Assembly: GCA_004556985.1 (NCBI GenBank) | Contig: SFFC01000021.1 | Location: 1 to 47,672 of the forward strand | Source of the DNA: Clostridiales bacterium | GTDB lineage: Bacteria > Bacillota > Clostridia > Christensenellales > Aristaeellaceae | Reading direction: 5' to 3' | Length of the DNA: 47,672 nucleotides | Shown here: piece after piece, positions 1-7,002 of the stretch | Layout: every line of letters begins with the position of its first letter | How positions within the stretch are numbered: the first letter of the stretch is position 1 | Notes under the pieces: generated by a model | What the model was told of the DNA's origin: nothing | Seen by the model: the letters and a program-made list of their open reading frames with translations, nothing else | Database searches by the model: none | Program-made: the position numbers and the translations under genes

Positions 1-1743
1 CTCGCGCAGCAGGCGGATGGCCTTGACGGCGGCTTCGTCCGGCGTGACAAAGATCGTGCGCTGATGGGTATAGATGACAAAGCCTGCAGGCGTTCCGCCT
101 GGCTTTTTGATGTAGCGGCGCAGCGTCGCGTCGATGGGCACCTGCGCGGAGCGGACGCCCTTGGAATAGTACGCGGCGAGCATCGCGGCCTCGAGAAGCG
201 TACGTTCAGGCACCTCCTGCGCGTGGACGAGAACATGGGAGCCGGGCATCTTCTGCGCATGCAGCCAGAGCTCGTCGCCCTTGGCCCCCATCGTCAACCG
301 CTCGTTCTGCAGCGCGTTTTTGCCGACCTCGATCTCGATCCCGTCGCCGGAGAGAAATTTCATCGGCTGGGAGGGGGCTTCCTTGCGCGGCTTGGCGCGG
401 GAAACGGCTGCGCGCACATGGCCGGAGGCCTCCAGCATGGCGCGCAGTTCAGAAAGCCCCTGCGCGTCCGTGCATTTGCGCAGGTCGTCGAGCATCTGCT
501 CCAGGTAGAGCAGCTCCTCCTCGGCCTTGCGCTTCTGCTCGGCGGCCAGGGTGCGCGCGCCGCGCGCTTTTTGATAGAGCTTGAAGTAGCGCTGGGCGTT
601 TTGAGCGGGGGAAAGCGAGACATCCATCGGGATGTCGACGGTCTCGCAGGCGTCGCTGTAATAGTTTTCGACGCGGGCGACGGGCTCGCCCTTTTTGAGC
701 CGGTAGAGGTTGGCCTGAATCAGCTCGCCGCGCTGGCGGTATTCCTCCATCCTTTCGGCTCCGGCGAGCGCCTCCTCCTGAATGGCGATCTTCTTTTCGC
801 AGCGCTCGATGTGCGTTTTGAGCGTATGAGACAGGGAGCTGGCGCGCTGGTTCATTCTGTCGCGGCGGTCGCGCTCATAGAAATAGGCGTCAAGCGCCGC
901 GCTGGGGCCCTGCGGAAAATCGGTCCTCGCCGCGCAGGACAGATGCAGCTGCGGGAAGGGGAAGACATCCGCCGGGGAGCCGTCCTCCGAAAGCGTCACG
1001 CAGCAGGGGGAGAGGCCGGGCATGGCTTGCAGATAGGCGTAAAGCGCCTGGGCGACGGCGCTCAGATCGAGCTCGCCAACAAGCGCGTCGCCATCGAGGC
1101 CGATCCGCGCGGCAGCCTCGCGAGCGGCCTGCGGGGAAAAGCCGGCAATGCTCGCGCCGATGGCCTTGGCAAGCTTGCCCCCGGCAGCGGCAAGCGCCGC
1201 CTCCAGCGCCGGCGCGTCGGCCAGATCCGGATCGAGCTTGCCCTGAGAGGGGGGATAGGCGTAGGGCAGGCCGGGCTGCACGAGGCGCACGCGGGAGATG
1301 TCCTCGCCGACGTGGCGCGCCGCATCGAGGATGCGCCCGTTCTCGTCGCGCAGGATGATGTTGGAGTGGCGGCCCATGATCTCCACGACAAGCGTGCGCA
1401 GCACGACGTCGCCCAGCTCGCTGAGCGCGGTGACGTCGATCTCAAGAATCCGGTCGCCGGCGATGCGGCGCACGGCGGCGATGCGCCCGCCGCCCAGATG
1501 CTTGCGCAGCAGCATACACAGCATCGGGGGCTCCATCGGGCCGGTCTTGGCATGCCGGGTCAGATGCACGCGGGGCGCGCTGGGCGCCGCGCTGAGCACA
1601 AGGCGATGGTTTTCGCCCTGCGCGCGGATGAGCAGATGGATTTCGTCCCGTTCAGGCTGGATGACGCGGTCGATGCGTCCATCCCGCAACTTTTCGTTCA
1701 GCTCCCGGGCGACAAAGCCGAGCATGACGCCGTCCATAGGCAT
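1..1743 (-). CDS. rqcH: RqcH/NFACT-family ribosome-associated quality control protein (3' end cut by window)
   Basis: RqcH binds stalled 50S subunits and recruits tRNA-Ala to add C-terminal alanine tails to stuck nascent chains. The 581 codons in view are close to the family's full length (about 570), so only a few C-terminal residues should be missing. Reading the minus strand, the start is the ATG at 1743, preceded by CAGGAGGA (1751-1758). The N-terminal NFACT-N domain carries Asp97-Arg98 (in AGDRILEI), the pair needed for tRNA binding in Bacillus subtilis RqcH, and EIMGRHSN shortly after. A charged helical middle (about residues 290-440) matches the coiled-coil arms. The C-terminal NFACT-R domain has WLHAQKMPGSHV. 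It is transcribed divergently from the GerMN gene. Family assignment is firm; the function is inferred from homologues. Confidence 0.93.
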   Translation of the reverse strand, partial: MPMDGVMLGFVARELNEKLRDGRIDRVIQPERDEIHLLIRAQGENHRLVLSAAPSAPRVHLTRHAKTGPMEPPMLCMLLRKHLGGGRIAAVRRIAGDRILEIDVTALSELGDVVLRTLVVEIMGRHSNIILRDENGRILDAARHVGEDISRVRLVQPGLPYAYPPSQGKLDPDLADAPALEAALAAAGGKLAKAIGASIAGFSPQAAREAAARIGLDGDALVGELDLSAVAQALYAYLQAMPGLSPCCVTLSEDGSPADVFPFPQLHLSCAARTDFPQGPSAALDAYFYERDRRDRMNQRASSLSHTLKTHIERCEKKIAIQEEALAGAERMEEYRQRGELIQANLYRLKKGEPVARVENYYSDACETVDIPMDVSLSPAQNAQRYFKLYQKARGARTLAAEQKRKAEEELLYLEQMLDDLRKCTDAQGLSELRAMLEASGHVRAAVSRAKPRKEAPSQPMKFLSGDGIEIEVGKNALQNERLTMGAKGDELWLHAQKMPGSHVLVHAQEVPERTLLEAAMLAAYYSKGVRSAQVPIDATLRRYIKKPGGTPAGFVIYTHQRTIFVTPDEAAVKAIRLLRE

Positions 1744-1763
1744 GGGCAGTTCCTCCTGTTAAA

Positions 1764-1779
1764 GCCGGCGCTTGCCGGC
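1764..1779 (-). other. Perfect hairpin just upstream of the rqcH ribosome binding site
   Basis: GCCGGC, a 4-base loop and GCCGGC form a perfect stem-loop in the rqcH leader. It lies five bases before the Shine-Dalgarno sequence and is followed on the transcript by TTTAAC. A second inverted repeat (GCCTGGC at 1800-1806 against GCCAGGC at 1828-1834, flanked by A and T runs) lies further upstream in the same leader. The structures are visible; a control role is inference. Confidence 0.5.
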
Positions 1780-1904
1780 AAAAGCGCAGTGAAAAAGGAG
1801 CCTGGCTGAAGGCGCGGAGCGGAAGCGGCCAGGCCTTTTTGGCAGCAAAGGCGGCGCGCCGCATGGCGGGCGGAGCACGCGCATAGACTGCTGAATTCCC
1901 CATT

Positions 1905-1932
1905 ATTATAACATCCTTCGCGCCAAAAGCAA
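1905..1932 (-). promoter_or_regulatory. Sigma-A promoter of rqcH
   Basis: On the minus strand TTGCTT (1927-1932) is followed after 16 bases by TATAAT (1905-1910). The resulting leader of about 155 bases holds the two inverted repeats described separately. The same TTGCTT -35 with a 16-base spacer recurs at the mrp promoter. Confidence 0.7.
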
Positions 1933-2016
1933 GGAAAAACGGCGGGCGCTTTGGCATGGACAGGATGGGCCCCGAATAGACTCAAGCGGAAATGAACCGG
2001 CAAGGAGTGATGGAGG

Positions 2017-3060
2017 ATGAAGAGACCGAGGATCAGGCTGGCGCGGGCGGATATCGAGCGAATACTCATCGCATGCTCGGCGGCGCTTGTGCTGGTGCTT
2101 TCCTTCTCGGGACGCGGCATGGAGACGGAGCCCTACGAAGAGCCGCTCGAGGAAATCCCCACGAGCGAAATGGCCGCCTCGGCGACGCAGGCGCAGACGC
2201 AGACGACCGTCGTCTACTACGAGGACGGGGACGGGTATCTCGTGCCCGTCCAGCGGGAGATTGCGCGGCAGGACGGCATCGCCAAAGCGACGCTGGGGCT
2301 GATGGTGCAAAGCGCGCGCAACGACATGGACGCGGCGCGGCTGGGGCTGACGCCGGTCGTGCCGGAGGGAACGACGTTTGACCTGGACATCTCGCAGGGA
2401 CATGCGCGCGTGGACATGAGCCATCAGGCGCTTGAGACGGCGGACAGGGCGCAGGAGGAGAACATGCGCACCGCTATCGTCTGGGCGCTGACGGAGTTTG
2501 ACACGGTCAAGGACGTCTCCTTCCTCGTTGACGGACAGAAGAGAAGCGCACTGACGCACGGCACGGACATCTTGGGCAGCTACACGCGCGTCGGGCTCAA
2601 CCAGGAGGAGCCCGCGCAGGAGACCTTTGCCGGGGCACAGGAGATTCAGATGTACTTCCCGGCGCAGGACGGGCGGTTGCTGGTGCCGGTCTCGCGGACG
2701 ATCTACGGCAGCGACGACGTGGCGACGGCGGTGTTCGAGTTCCTGCGCGGACCGAAGACGGACAGCGGGCTGGAGACCCCGCTGCCGGAGGGCGTGCAGC
2801 TGCTGGGCGTGAGCGTCAGCGGCGGTACGGTGACGATCAATTTCAGCTCGGAGTTCGTGAAAATTGCCGAGCAGAGCGACGGCGGCGTACAGGCGATCCG
2901 CGCGCTGATGCTGACCTGCACGCGCTACCCGGGCATCCGCAAGGTCAAAATCCTCGTGGACGGCGAGCCGTACCAGCTGCCGACGCAGGAGGTGCCGACG
3001 TTCGCCAACGTCGCCTCGGAGGTCGAGACGCAGTATCCGGAGGTCATGACGATCGAGTAG
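2017..3060 (+). CDS. GerMN-domain protein (sporulation/germination type)
   Basis: A 347-residue protein with one N-terminal membrane segment (about residues 16-28, LIACSAALVLVLS) followed by an acidic linker and two GerMN domains, roughly residues 65-180 and 205-330. Each GerMN unit carries the LLVPVSR/YLVPVQR-type opening and a closing strand of the VKILVDG type. GerM proteins of Bacillus are needed for spore formation and germination and act outside the membrane. There is no lipobox cysteine, so this is a membrane-anchored rather than lipoprotein form. The ATG start has AAGGAG ten bases upstream; GGAGG directly abutting it is too close to serve. It is monocistronic, with a terminator seven bases after the stop. 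The domain call is firm; the exact role is inferred. Confidence 0.82.
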   Translation: MKRPRIRLARADIERILIACSAALVLVLSFSGRGMETEPYEEPLEEIPTSEMAASATQAQTQTTVVYYEDGDGYLVPVQREIARQDGIAKATLGLMVQSARNDMDAARLGLTPVVPEGTTFDLDISQGHARVDMSHQALETADRAQEENMRTAIVWALTEFDTVKDVSFLVDGQKRSALTHGTDILGSYTRVGLNQEEPAQETFAGAQEIQMYFPAQDGRLLVPVSRTIYGSDDVATAVFEFLRGPKTDSGLETPLPEGVQLLGVSVSGGTVTINFSSEFVKIAEQSDGGVQAIRALMLTCTRYPGIRKVKILVDGEPYQLPTQEVPTFANVASEVETQYPEVMTIE

Positions 3061-3066
3061 GGAAGC

Positions 3067-3106
3067 GGCTGAAATGCGTGTCAGGGCGCATTCAGCCCTT
3101 TTTTTC
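3067..3106 (+). terminator. Rho-independent terminator of the GerMN gene
   Basis: GGCTGAAATGCG (3067-3078) pairs with CGCATTCAGCC (3087-3097) with one bulged A, followed by CTTTTTTTC. Confidence 0.9.
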
Positions 3107-3118
3107 TCTCTTCAAATA

Positions 3119-3127
3119 TGCTATACT
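3119..3127 (+). promoter_or_regulatory. Extended -10 promoter of rdgB
   Basis: TGC followed by TATACT gives an extended -10 element (TGnTATACT). No good -35 hexamer sits 16-18 bases upstream, because the terminator's T-run occupies that place. The ribosome binding site AGGGGAGAG and the rdgB ATG follow. Confidence 0.55.
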
Positions 3128-3159
3128 GATCCCCGATCAACATTAGGGGAGAGAAAACG

Positions 3160-3750
3160 ATGGAGAAGCTGATCGTGGCGAGCAACAACAAGAATAAGCT
3201 CAGGGAATTTGAAGCGATTCTGGGCGGGCGATACGAAATCGTTCCGATGCGAGACGCCGGAATCGACGCCGATATCGAGGAAAACGGCACGACGTTTGAA
3301 GAGAACGCGCTGATCAAGGCGCAGTATGTCATGGACGTCTCCGGCTGCGCGGCGATTGCCGACGACAGCGGGCTGGAGGTCGACGCGCTTGACGGCGCGC
3401 CGGGCGTGTACAGCGCGCGCTACTGCGGCCGCCACGGCGACGACGAGGCCAACAACGACCTGCTGCTTAAAAACCTCAGGGATGTGCCTGCGCCCAGAAC
3501 GGGGCGCTATGTCGCGGCGATCGCGCTCGTGCGGCCCGGAAAGGCGCCGATCGTCCGGCGCGGCGTCTGCGAGGGGGAGATCCTCTTTGAGCGGCGCGGG
3601 ACGGGCGGCTTTGGCTATGACCCGCTGTTCCTGTGCGAGGCGGGGGAGACGTTCGCGCAGATCAGCATGGAGAAGAAGAACGCCATCAGCCACAGAAAGC
3701 GCGGCATCGCCGCCGTGCTCGCGGCGCTTGACGCGGAGGCGAAGGCATGA
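3160..3750 (+). CDS. rdgB: Non-canonical purine NTP pyrophosphatase (XTP/dITP diphosphatase, RdgB/HAM1 family)
   Basis: A 196-residue enzyme that hydrolyses XTP, ITP and dITP to monophosphates plus pyrophosphate, keeping deaminated purines out of nucleic acids. The family's N-terminal signature ASNNKNKLREF is present at residues 7-17. FEENALIKA, DDSGLEVDAL (metal and substrate site), PGVYSARYCG, and the C-terminal GFGYDPLF and SHRKRG motifs all follow in order. Length is typical. AGGGGAGAG precedes the ATG at 3160. Its last four bases (ATGA) overlap the start of the phosphodiesterase gene, so the two are translationally coupled, an arrangement common in Clostridia. Cytoplasmic housekeeping enzyme; nothing unusual. 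Confidence 0.95.
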   Translation: MEKLIVASNNKNKLREFEAILGGRYEIVPMRDAGIDADIEENGTTFEENALIKAQYVMDVSGCAAIADDSGLEVDALDGAPGVYSARYCGRHGDDEANNDLLLKNLRDVPAPRTGRYVAAIALVRPGKAPIVRRGVCEGEILFERRGTGGFGYDPLFLCEAGETFAQISMEKKNAISHRKRGIAAVLAALDAEAKA

Positions 3751-4229
3751 CGCGCGTGGGCCTGTTTGCCGACAGCCACGGGGACTGCGGCTCTATTTGG
3801 CGGCTCATGGAGCAGATGGGGTATCTTGACGCCGTCTGCTTCATGGGCGACGTCGCCTCGGATGCGGCCTACCTGCGCGACGTGCTCAGCGCCATGCCCA
3901 ATGAGCCGCCGCTTTACGCCGTGCGCGGGAACAACGATCCGGTTTCCGTGCTGCCCGACGAGCTGCTCATCGAGCTGGGCGGCAAGCGCGTCTACATGAC
4001 GCACGGTCACCGCTGCGCCGGCGCGCTGGGCCTTGTGTACCGCGCGCAGGAGCTTGGGGCGGACATCGCGCTCTTCGGGCACACGCATGAGCCGGTGTGC
4101 GAGCGCATGAACGGCGTGCTGCTGGTCAATCCGGGCTCCGCGGGGCGCTACTGCCGGGGCGGGAGACCGCGCGCAAAGCTGATGGAAATCGACAGGGGAC
4201 AGGTGCAGATCCGAGACATTCTGCTCTGA
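3747..4229 (+). CDS. MJ0936/YfcE-type calcineurin-like phosphodiesterase
   Basis: A 160-residue small metallophosphoesterase. All five metal-site motifs are visible: FADSHGD near residue 7, GDVAS near 34, GNND near 60, THGHR near 86, and GHTHEP near 111, followed by VNPGSAG. Relatives hydrolyse phosphodiester bonds such as bis-p-nitrophenyl phosphate in vitro; the natural substrate is not established. The ATG overlaps the rdgB stop (ATGA), so it probably depends on rdgB translation. No terminator is seen between this gene and the tRNA promoter 66 bases downstream. Confidence 0.88.
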   Translation: MTRVGLFADSHGDCGSIWRLMEQMGYLDAVCFMGDVASDAAYLRDVLSAMPNEPPLYAVRGNNDPVSVLPDELLIELGGKRVYMTHGHRCAGALGLVYRAQELGADIALFGHTHEPVCERMNGVLLVNPGSAGRYCRGGRPRAKLMEIDRGQVQIRDILL

Positions 4230-4294
4230 CGGACGGGCGAAATCGGCGGCAGAGACAAAAGAGACAAAAAATTCAAAAAGTCCTGCGAACACCC

Positions 4295-4323
4295 TTGACA
4301 AGCCGGAGCAAATCCAGTATAAT
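4295..4323 (+). promoter_or_regulatory. Perfect consensus sigma-A promoter of the tRNA operon
   Basis: TTGACA (4295-4300), a 17-base spacer and TATAAT (4318-4323). It lies about 47 bases upstream of the first tRNA, as expected for a strongly expressed stable-RNA operon. Confidence 0.93.
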
Positions 4324-4370
4324 CTATTTCCGTCAGCGGGAACGCCGCAGCGCGGGAGACAGCGGTTCGT

Positions 4371-4447
4371 GCGCCTGTAGCTCAGTTGGATAGAGCAACG
4401 GCCTTCTAAGCCGTGGGCCGTGGGTTCGAGCCCCTCCAGGCGCGCCA
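4371..4447 (+). tRNA. tRNA-Arg (anticodon TCT)
   Basis: Acceptor GCGCCTG pairs with CAGGCGC, then G73 and an encoded CCA. The anticodon loop CTTCTAA is closed by ACGGC/GCCGT. The T stem (GTGGG against CCCTC) contains a T-T mismatch at its second pair, slightly unusual but not disabling. First gene of a seven-tRNA operon. Confidence 0.95.
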
Positions 4448-4451
4448 TCGT

Positions 4452-4529
4452 GGTGGGTATAGCTCAGTTGGTTAGAGTGCCAGGTTGTGGCCCTGGAGGT
4501 CGTGGGTTCGAGCCCCACTACTCACCCCA
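4452..4529 (+). tRNA. tRNA-His (anticodon GTG)
   Basis: Acceptor GTGGGTA pairs with TACTCAC. An extra G at 4452 (G-1) stands opposite C73, the histidine identity element. The anticodon loop TTGTGGC is closed by CCAGG/CCTGG. CCA is encoded. Confidence 0.95.
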
Positions 4530-4558
4530 CTTTTTTTCTCCTGTTTGAGCAGGGACGA

Positions 4559-4634
4559 TGGGGTGTCGCCAAGCGGCAAGGCACGGGACTTTGACTCCCG
4601 CATTCGCAAGGTTCGAATCCTGCCACCCCAGCCA
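4559..4634 (+). tRNA. tRNA-Gln (anticodon TTG)
   Basis: Acceptor TGGGGTG pairs with CACCCCA. The anticodon loop CTTTGAC is closed by CGGGA/TCCCG. The T loop is TTCGAAT and CCA is encoded. Confidence 0.95.
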
Positions 4635-4638
4635 TTTT

Positions 4639-4714
4639 GATCCATTAGCTCAGCTGGTAGAGCACCTGACTTTTAATCAGGGTGCCTGGGGTTCGAATCC
4701 CCAATGGGTCACCA
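4639..4714 (+). tRNA. tRNA-Lys (anticodon TTT)
   Basis: Acceptor GATCCAT pairs with ATGGGTC, then A73 and CCA. The anticodon loop CTTTTAA is closed by CCTGA/TCAGG. MnmM, encoded at 43281-43877, modifies wobble uridines of tRNAs of this type in Bacillus. Confidence 0.95.
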
Positions 4715-4727
4715 TTTTGTTGGGCTT

Positions 4728-4811
4728 GCGGGTGTGGCGGAATGGCAGACGCGGCAGATTTAGGATCTGTTGCCCACAGGCGTATGAGTTCGAGTCTCTT
4801 CACCCGCACCA
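4728..4811 (+). tRNA. tRNA-Leu (anticodon TAG)
   Basis: An 84-base class II tRNA with a long variable arm. Acceptor GCGGGTG pairs with CACCCGC, the anticodon loop is TTTAGGA, and CCA is encoded. Confidence 0.95.
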
Positions 4812-4817
4812 TTTTAT

Positions 4818-4892
4818 GCGGTAGTAGCTCAGTGGTAGAGTGCCACCTTGCCAAGGTGGATGTCGCGAGTCCGAATCTCGTCTACCGCTCCA
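4818..4892 (+). tRNA. tRNA-Gly (anticodon GCC)
   Basis: Acceptor GCGGTAG pairs with CTACCGC, then T73 and CCA. The anticodon loop TTGCCAA is closed by CCACC/GGTGG. Confidence 0.95.
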
Positions 4893-4896
4893 CTGT

Positions 4897-4919
4897 GCGG
4901 GTGTAGCTCAATGGCAAAC
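4897..4919 (+). pseudogene. 5' fragment of a second tRNA-Gly
   Basis: GCGGGTGTAGCTCAATGG followed by CAAAC reads as the acceptor strand and D arm of a tRNA-Gly. The sequence then breaks off directly into tRNA-Lys(CTT), two bases before its acceptor stem. Everything from the anticodon stem on is missing, which points to a deletion between neighbouring tRNA genes. The fragment will be transcribed with the operon and must be removed during processing. The Gly assignment is by resemblance to tRNA-Gly(TCC) 5' halves. Confidence 0.75.
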
Positions 4920-4921
4920 AA

Positions 4922-4997
4922 GCACCTTTAGCTCAGTTGGTAGAGCACCTGACTCTTAATCAGGGTGCCCAGGGTTCGAGCCCCTGAAGGTGCACCA
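4922..4997 (+). tRNA. tRNA-Lys (anticodon CTT)
   Basis: Acceptor GCACCTT pairs with AAGGTGC, then A73 and CCA. The anticodon loop CTCTTAA is closed by CCTGA/TCAGG. Last gene of the operon; the anticodon-arm region closely resembles the operon's other tRNA-Lys. Confidence 0.95.
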
Positions 4998-5002
4998 TAA
5001 AA

Positions 5003-5040
5003 GAACGCTGCTCTTGATTCGAAGTTCAGCGTTTTTTCTT
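5003..5040 (+). terminator. Terminator of the tRNA operon
   Basis: GAACGCTG (5003-5010) pairs with CAGCGTTT (from 5027), followed by a run of T. It starts six bases after the last tRNA. Confidence 0.85.
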
Positions 5041-5045
5041 TGCCC

Positions 5046-5073
5046 GAAAAGCCTTGCGCCGCAGGGCTTTTTT
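5046..5073 (+). terminator. Second, tandem terminator after the tRNA operon
   Basis: AAAAGCCTTGCG and CGCAGGGCTTTT form a tight stem with a minimal loop, followed by further T residues. Two terminators in a row fit a highly transcribed operon. Confidence 0.85.
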
Positions 5074-5396
5074 CAGTTTGCTGGGTACATGGAAGAGCTT
5101 TCCCCGTGTTCTCTGGGTTCAATAAGCGCCTTCCTTTGGCTTCCCCCGATTTTCGCCCTTCTGGTTGGGTGCATGAAAAAAATGGCGGCTGGTTGTTTGG
5201 CGGATACCCGTACGATATTGGGTGTATATGAAGGGTTCTATTTCCTTCGGCAGGACGAATGTGAACGAGTTACGCTGTACTCATTCAGAGTAAGGCATCA
5301 GGGATGACATGGATCGCAACGCAATCAGGTTTTGTCTCCTTATCCAAATCACCCATCCACAGACTGACAAAGCAAGGGCACAATCATTTTGTTTCC
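5074..5396. other. Intergenic stretch without a recognisable gene
   Basis: This stretch lies between the tRNA terminators and the promoter of the Rrf2 gene. It is visibly richer in A and T than the flanking chromosome. A forward frame stays open from about 4990 to 5307, but it begins inside tRNA-Lys, runs through both terminators, and its translation resembles nothing I know. It may be decayed DNA that arrived with the Rrf2/EFR1 pair. Confidence 0.5.
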
Positions 5397-5425
5397 TTGA
5401 CGTTCTGGCTATTTTGGCATAAAAT
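5397..5425 (+). promoter_or_regulatory. Promoter of the Rrf2-EFR1 operon
   Basis: TTGACG (5397-5402), a 17-base spacer and TAAAAT (5420-5425). The predicted start of transcription falls inside the palindrome at 5430-5444. Confidence 0.8.
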
Positions 5426-5429
5426 GTTC

Positions 5430-5444
5430 TTGTATTAGATACAA
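5430..5444. promoter_or_regulatory. Candidate Rrf2 operator (perfect inverted repeat)
   Basis: TTGTAT, TAG, ATACAA is a perfect 15-base palindrome beginning four bases after the -10 box. It covers the expected start site, directly upstream of an Rrf2-type regulator gene. The position suits autorepression; the assignment to this regulator is inference. Confidence 0.6.
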
Positions 5445-5506
5445 CTATTCATTTGAAAAGAACACGTCACAAATGAAGAATCATTTCATAATTGAAGAGG
5501 GAAGAC

Positions 5507-5923
5507 ATGGATACAAAGTTTTCTGTTGCCGTTCATGTGTTGATTCTGGTTTCAGAATCTCCTCATCCTATGACTTCTGACCAGATGGGCGAAAGCGTCG
5601 GCACCAATGCCAGCTATATCCGCAAAATCCTGGCTCTTTTGAAAAAAGCAGGGATCGTTGACGGGCACAGGGGCATCAGCGGCTATTCCCTGCTGATCGC
5701 CCCGGATCAGCTGACCCTGCTGCGGATTTATCGGGCTGTAACGGAGGAAGAACAAACGCATATCCTTGACATTCATCAGAACCCAAGCGATCTGTGCATG
5801 GTCGGGCGTCATATCAGGCCGGTGCTGACCGAACTGTTTGCGCAGGTCGAGGACAGCTTTGCCCGGTCACTGGCTAGCCAAACATTGGCCGACTGCATGG
5901 ATGCCATACGCAAAAGAATGTAA
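5507..5923 (+). CDS. Rrf2-family transcriptional regulator without an iron-sulfur triad
   Basis: A 138-residue winged-helix regulator opening with MDTKFSVAVHVLILV, the usual Rrf2 start. The helix-turn-helix follows (MTSDQMGESVGTNASYIRKIL, split by the turn), then a wing with HRGISGYSL. The ATG at 5507 is preferred over the upstream TTG at 5492 because GAAGAGGGA (5494-5502) is correctly spaced from it. Iron-sulfur Rrf2 proteins (IscR, NsrR, RsrR types) use clustered ligands in the wing region. Here only two distant cysteines occur (in DLCMVG and DCMDA), so a YwnA-like, non-cluster sensor is more likely. It probably controls itself and the next gene through the palindrome at 5430-5444. The stop is 18 bases from the next start. 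Confidence 0.88.
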   Translation: MDTKFSVAVHVLILVSESPHPMTSDQMGESVGTNASYIRKILALLKKAGIVDGHRGISGYSLLIAPDQLTLLRIYRAVTEEEQTHILDIHQNPSDLCMVGRHIRPVLTELFAQVEDSFARSLASQTLADCMDAIRKRM

Positions 5924-5941
5924 TACAAGGAGGAAGTCTTG

Positions 5942-6688
5942 ATGAATACGGTCGAAATCATTTTCAGTCCCACTGGCGGCACAGAGAAGGTCGCCCACAT
6001 CATTGGCAAACAATGGAGCGAGAATCCCAGAATCATTGACCTGACCGATCCGAAAACCGATTTTTCCGCCTGCGTGATGGATCAAGAAGATCAGGTGCTC
6101 GTCGCCATGCCCTCCTTCGGAGGGCGAGCCCCCGCCGTGGCGATCGAGCGGCTCAAGCAAATTGCAGGAAACGGTGCGAAATGCACCCTGGTCTGCGTGT
6201 ACGGAAACCGTGCCTACGAGGATACGCTTGTGGAAATGGAAGACGCAGCCCAAACATGTGGATTCCGGATTGTTGCAGCCATTGCTGCGGTGGCGCAGCA
6301 TTCCATCATCCCCCAATATGCCGCCAACAGACCGGATGCGTCCGATGAGAAACAATTGATTCAGTTTGCACGGCAGATCGCAGACAGGACAGAAGCTGTG
6401 ACCTGTATTCCCGGTAACCGCCCCTATAAAAAGGCTGGCGGGGCTGGACTGGTACCGAAGCCGTCCAAAGATTGTGTGAAATGCGGCGTATGTGCGAAGA
6501 ATTGCCCCGTGCAGGCCATCGACCCCGCAACGCTTTCGGCAGATCCCAAGAAATGCATTTCCTGTATGCGCTGTGTGAAGCAATGCTCTCATGAGGCCAG
6601 AAAGGTCAATGGCGCCATGGTTTCCATAGCGGCCCTGGCCATCAAAAAGGCCTGCTCGATCAGAAAGGGCAATGAGCTGATTCTGTAA
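5942..6688 (+). CDS. EFR1-type flavodoxin-like/ferredoxin fusion protein
   Basis: A 248-residue redox protein. The N-terminal part (about 1-160) is flavodoxin-like, with the FMN phosphate-binding loop FSPTGGTEKVA near residue 9 and a GNRAYED loop further on. The C-terminal part holds two 4Fe-4S motifs: CVKCGVCAKNC followed by P, and CISCMRCVKQC. Such EFR1 proteins are common in anaerobic Firmicutes; their partners are mostly unknown, but low-potential electron transfer is expected. The ATG at 5942 is chosen because AAGGAGG (5927-5933) is eight bases upstream. It is co-transcribed with the Rrf2 gene. Codon use is more AT-tolerant than in flanking genes, which suggests later acquisition. Confidence 0.88.
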   Translation: MNTVEIIFSPTGGTEKVAHIIGKQWSENPRIIDLTDPKTDFSACVMDQEDQVLVAMPSFGGRAPAVAIERLKQIAGNGAKCTLVCVYGNRAYEDTLVEMEDAAQTCGFRIVAAIAAVAQHSIIPQYAANRPDASDEKQLIQFARQIADRTEAVTCIPGNRPYKKAGGAGLVPKPSKDCVKCGVCAKNCPVQAIDPATLSADPKKCISCMRCVKQCSHEARKVNGAMVSIAALAIKKACSIRKGNELIL

Positions 6689-7002
6689 AAGATCACATTT
6701 AGCTGGTGCAAGATCCTCTCGTTTTAGTTTGCGCGTTTTGCACCCACCCAAACGCAAAATGCACTCAGTTCCCCGGCTGCCGTTTCATCCTGCGCTTTGT
6801 ATCGAAACAAGCGTAGGAAGCCATCAGTCCGAAAACGTTGGTTTTCGGGCTTTTTTGGTTTTGCCGGTTTTCGGCTGGGGACGAAGGGCTTTCCCTGCCT
6901 GAATGAGGGGAAGTCTATGAACCGATTCTGCGAAAACTGCTGTGATTTGACGGGCCAATCAAAGGCAAACTGACGGAAACAAAGAGAGCCGGCGTCATTT
7001 GC
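6689..7002. other. Intergenic stretch after EFR1
   Basis: No gene is recognisable. It contains an imperfect inverted repeat (GCGTTTTGC at 6733-6741 and GCAAAATGC at 6754-6762) and the terminator at 6829-6856. The rest up to the glmM promoter has no structure I can name. Confidence 0.5.
6829..6856 (+). terminator. Terminator downstream of the Rrf2-EFR1 operon
   Basis: CCGAAAAC (6829-6836), loop GTTG, GTTTTCGG (6841-6848), then GCTTTTTT. It is a perfect eight-pair stem, about 140 bases after the EFR1 stop. Confidence 0.85.

Noticed and set aside
64..1809. A 581-codon plus-strand frame at the window start
   Set aside because: It lies opposite rqcH, whose motifs and start site are clear; the plus-strand translation has no family features.
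1951..1979. Possible promoter for the GerMN gene (TTGGCA, 17 bases, GAATAG)
   Set aside because: The -10 match is too poor to claim; a sporulation sigma factor may be used instead, but I cannot identify its site.
4558..4906. Short open frames through the tRNA genes
   Set aside because: The bases are fully explained by tRNA structure.
4990..5307. A 105-codon plus-strand frame after the tRNA operon
   Set aside because: It begins inside tRNA-Lys and passes two terminators; the translation is unfamiliar.
4968..7002. Possible attachment-site repeat of the tRNA-Lys 3' end bounding the AT-rich segment
   Set aside because: I looked for a second copy of the tRNA 3' end up to the glmM promoter and saw none, and no integrase is present.
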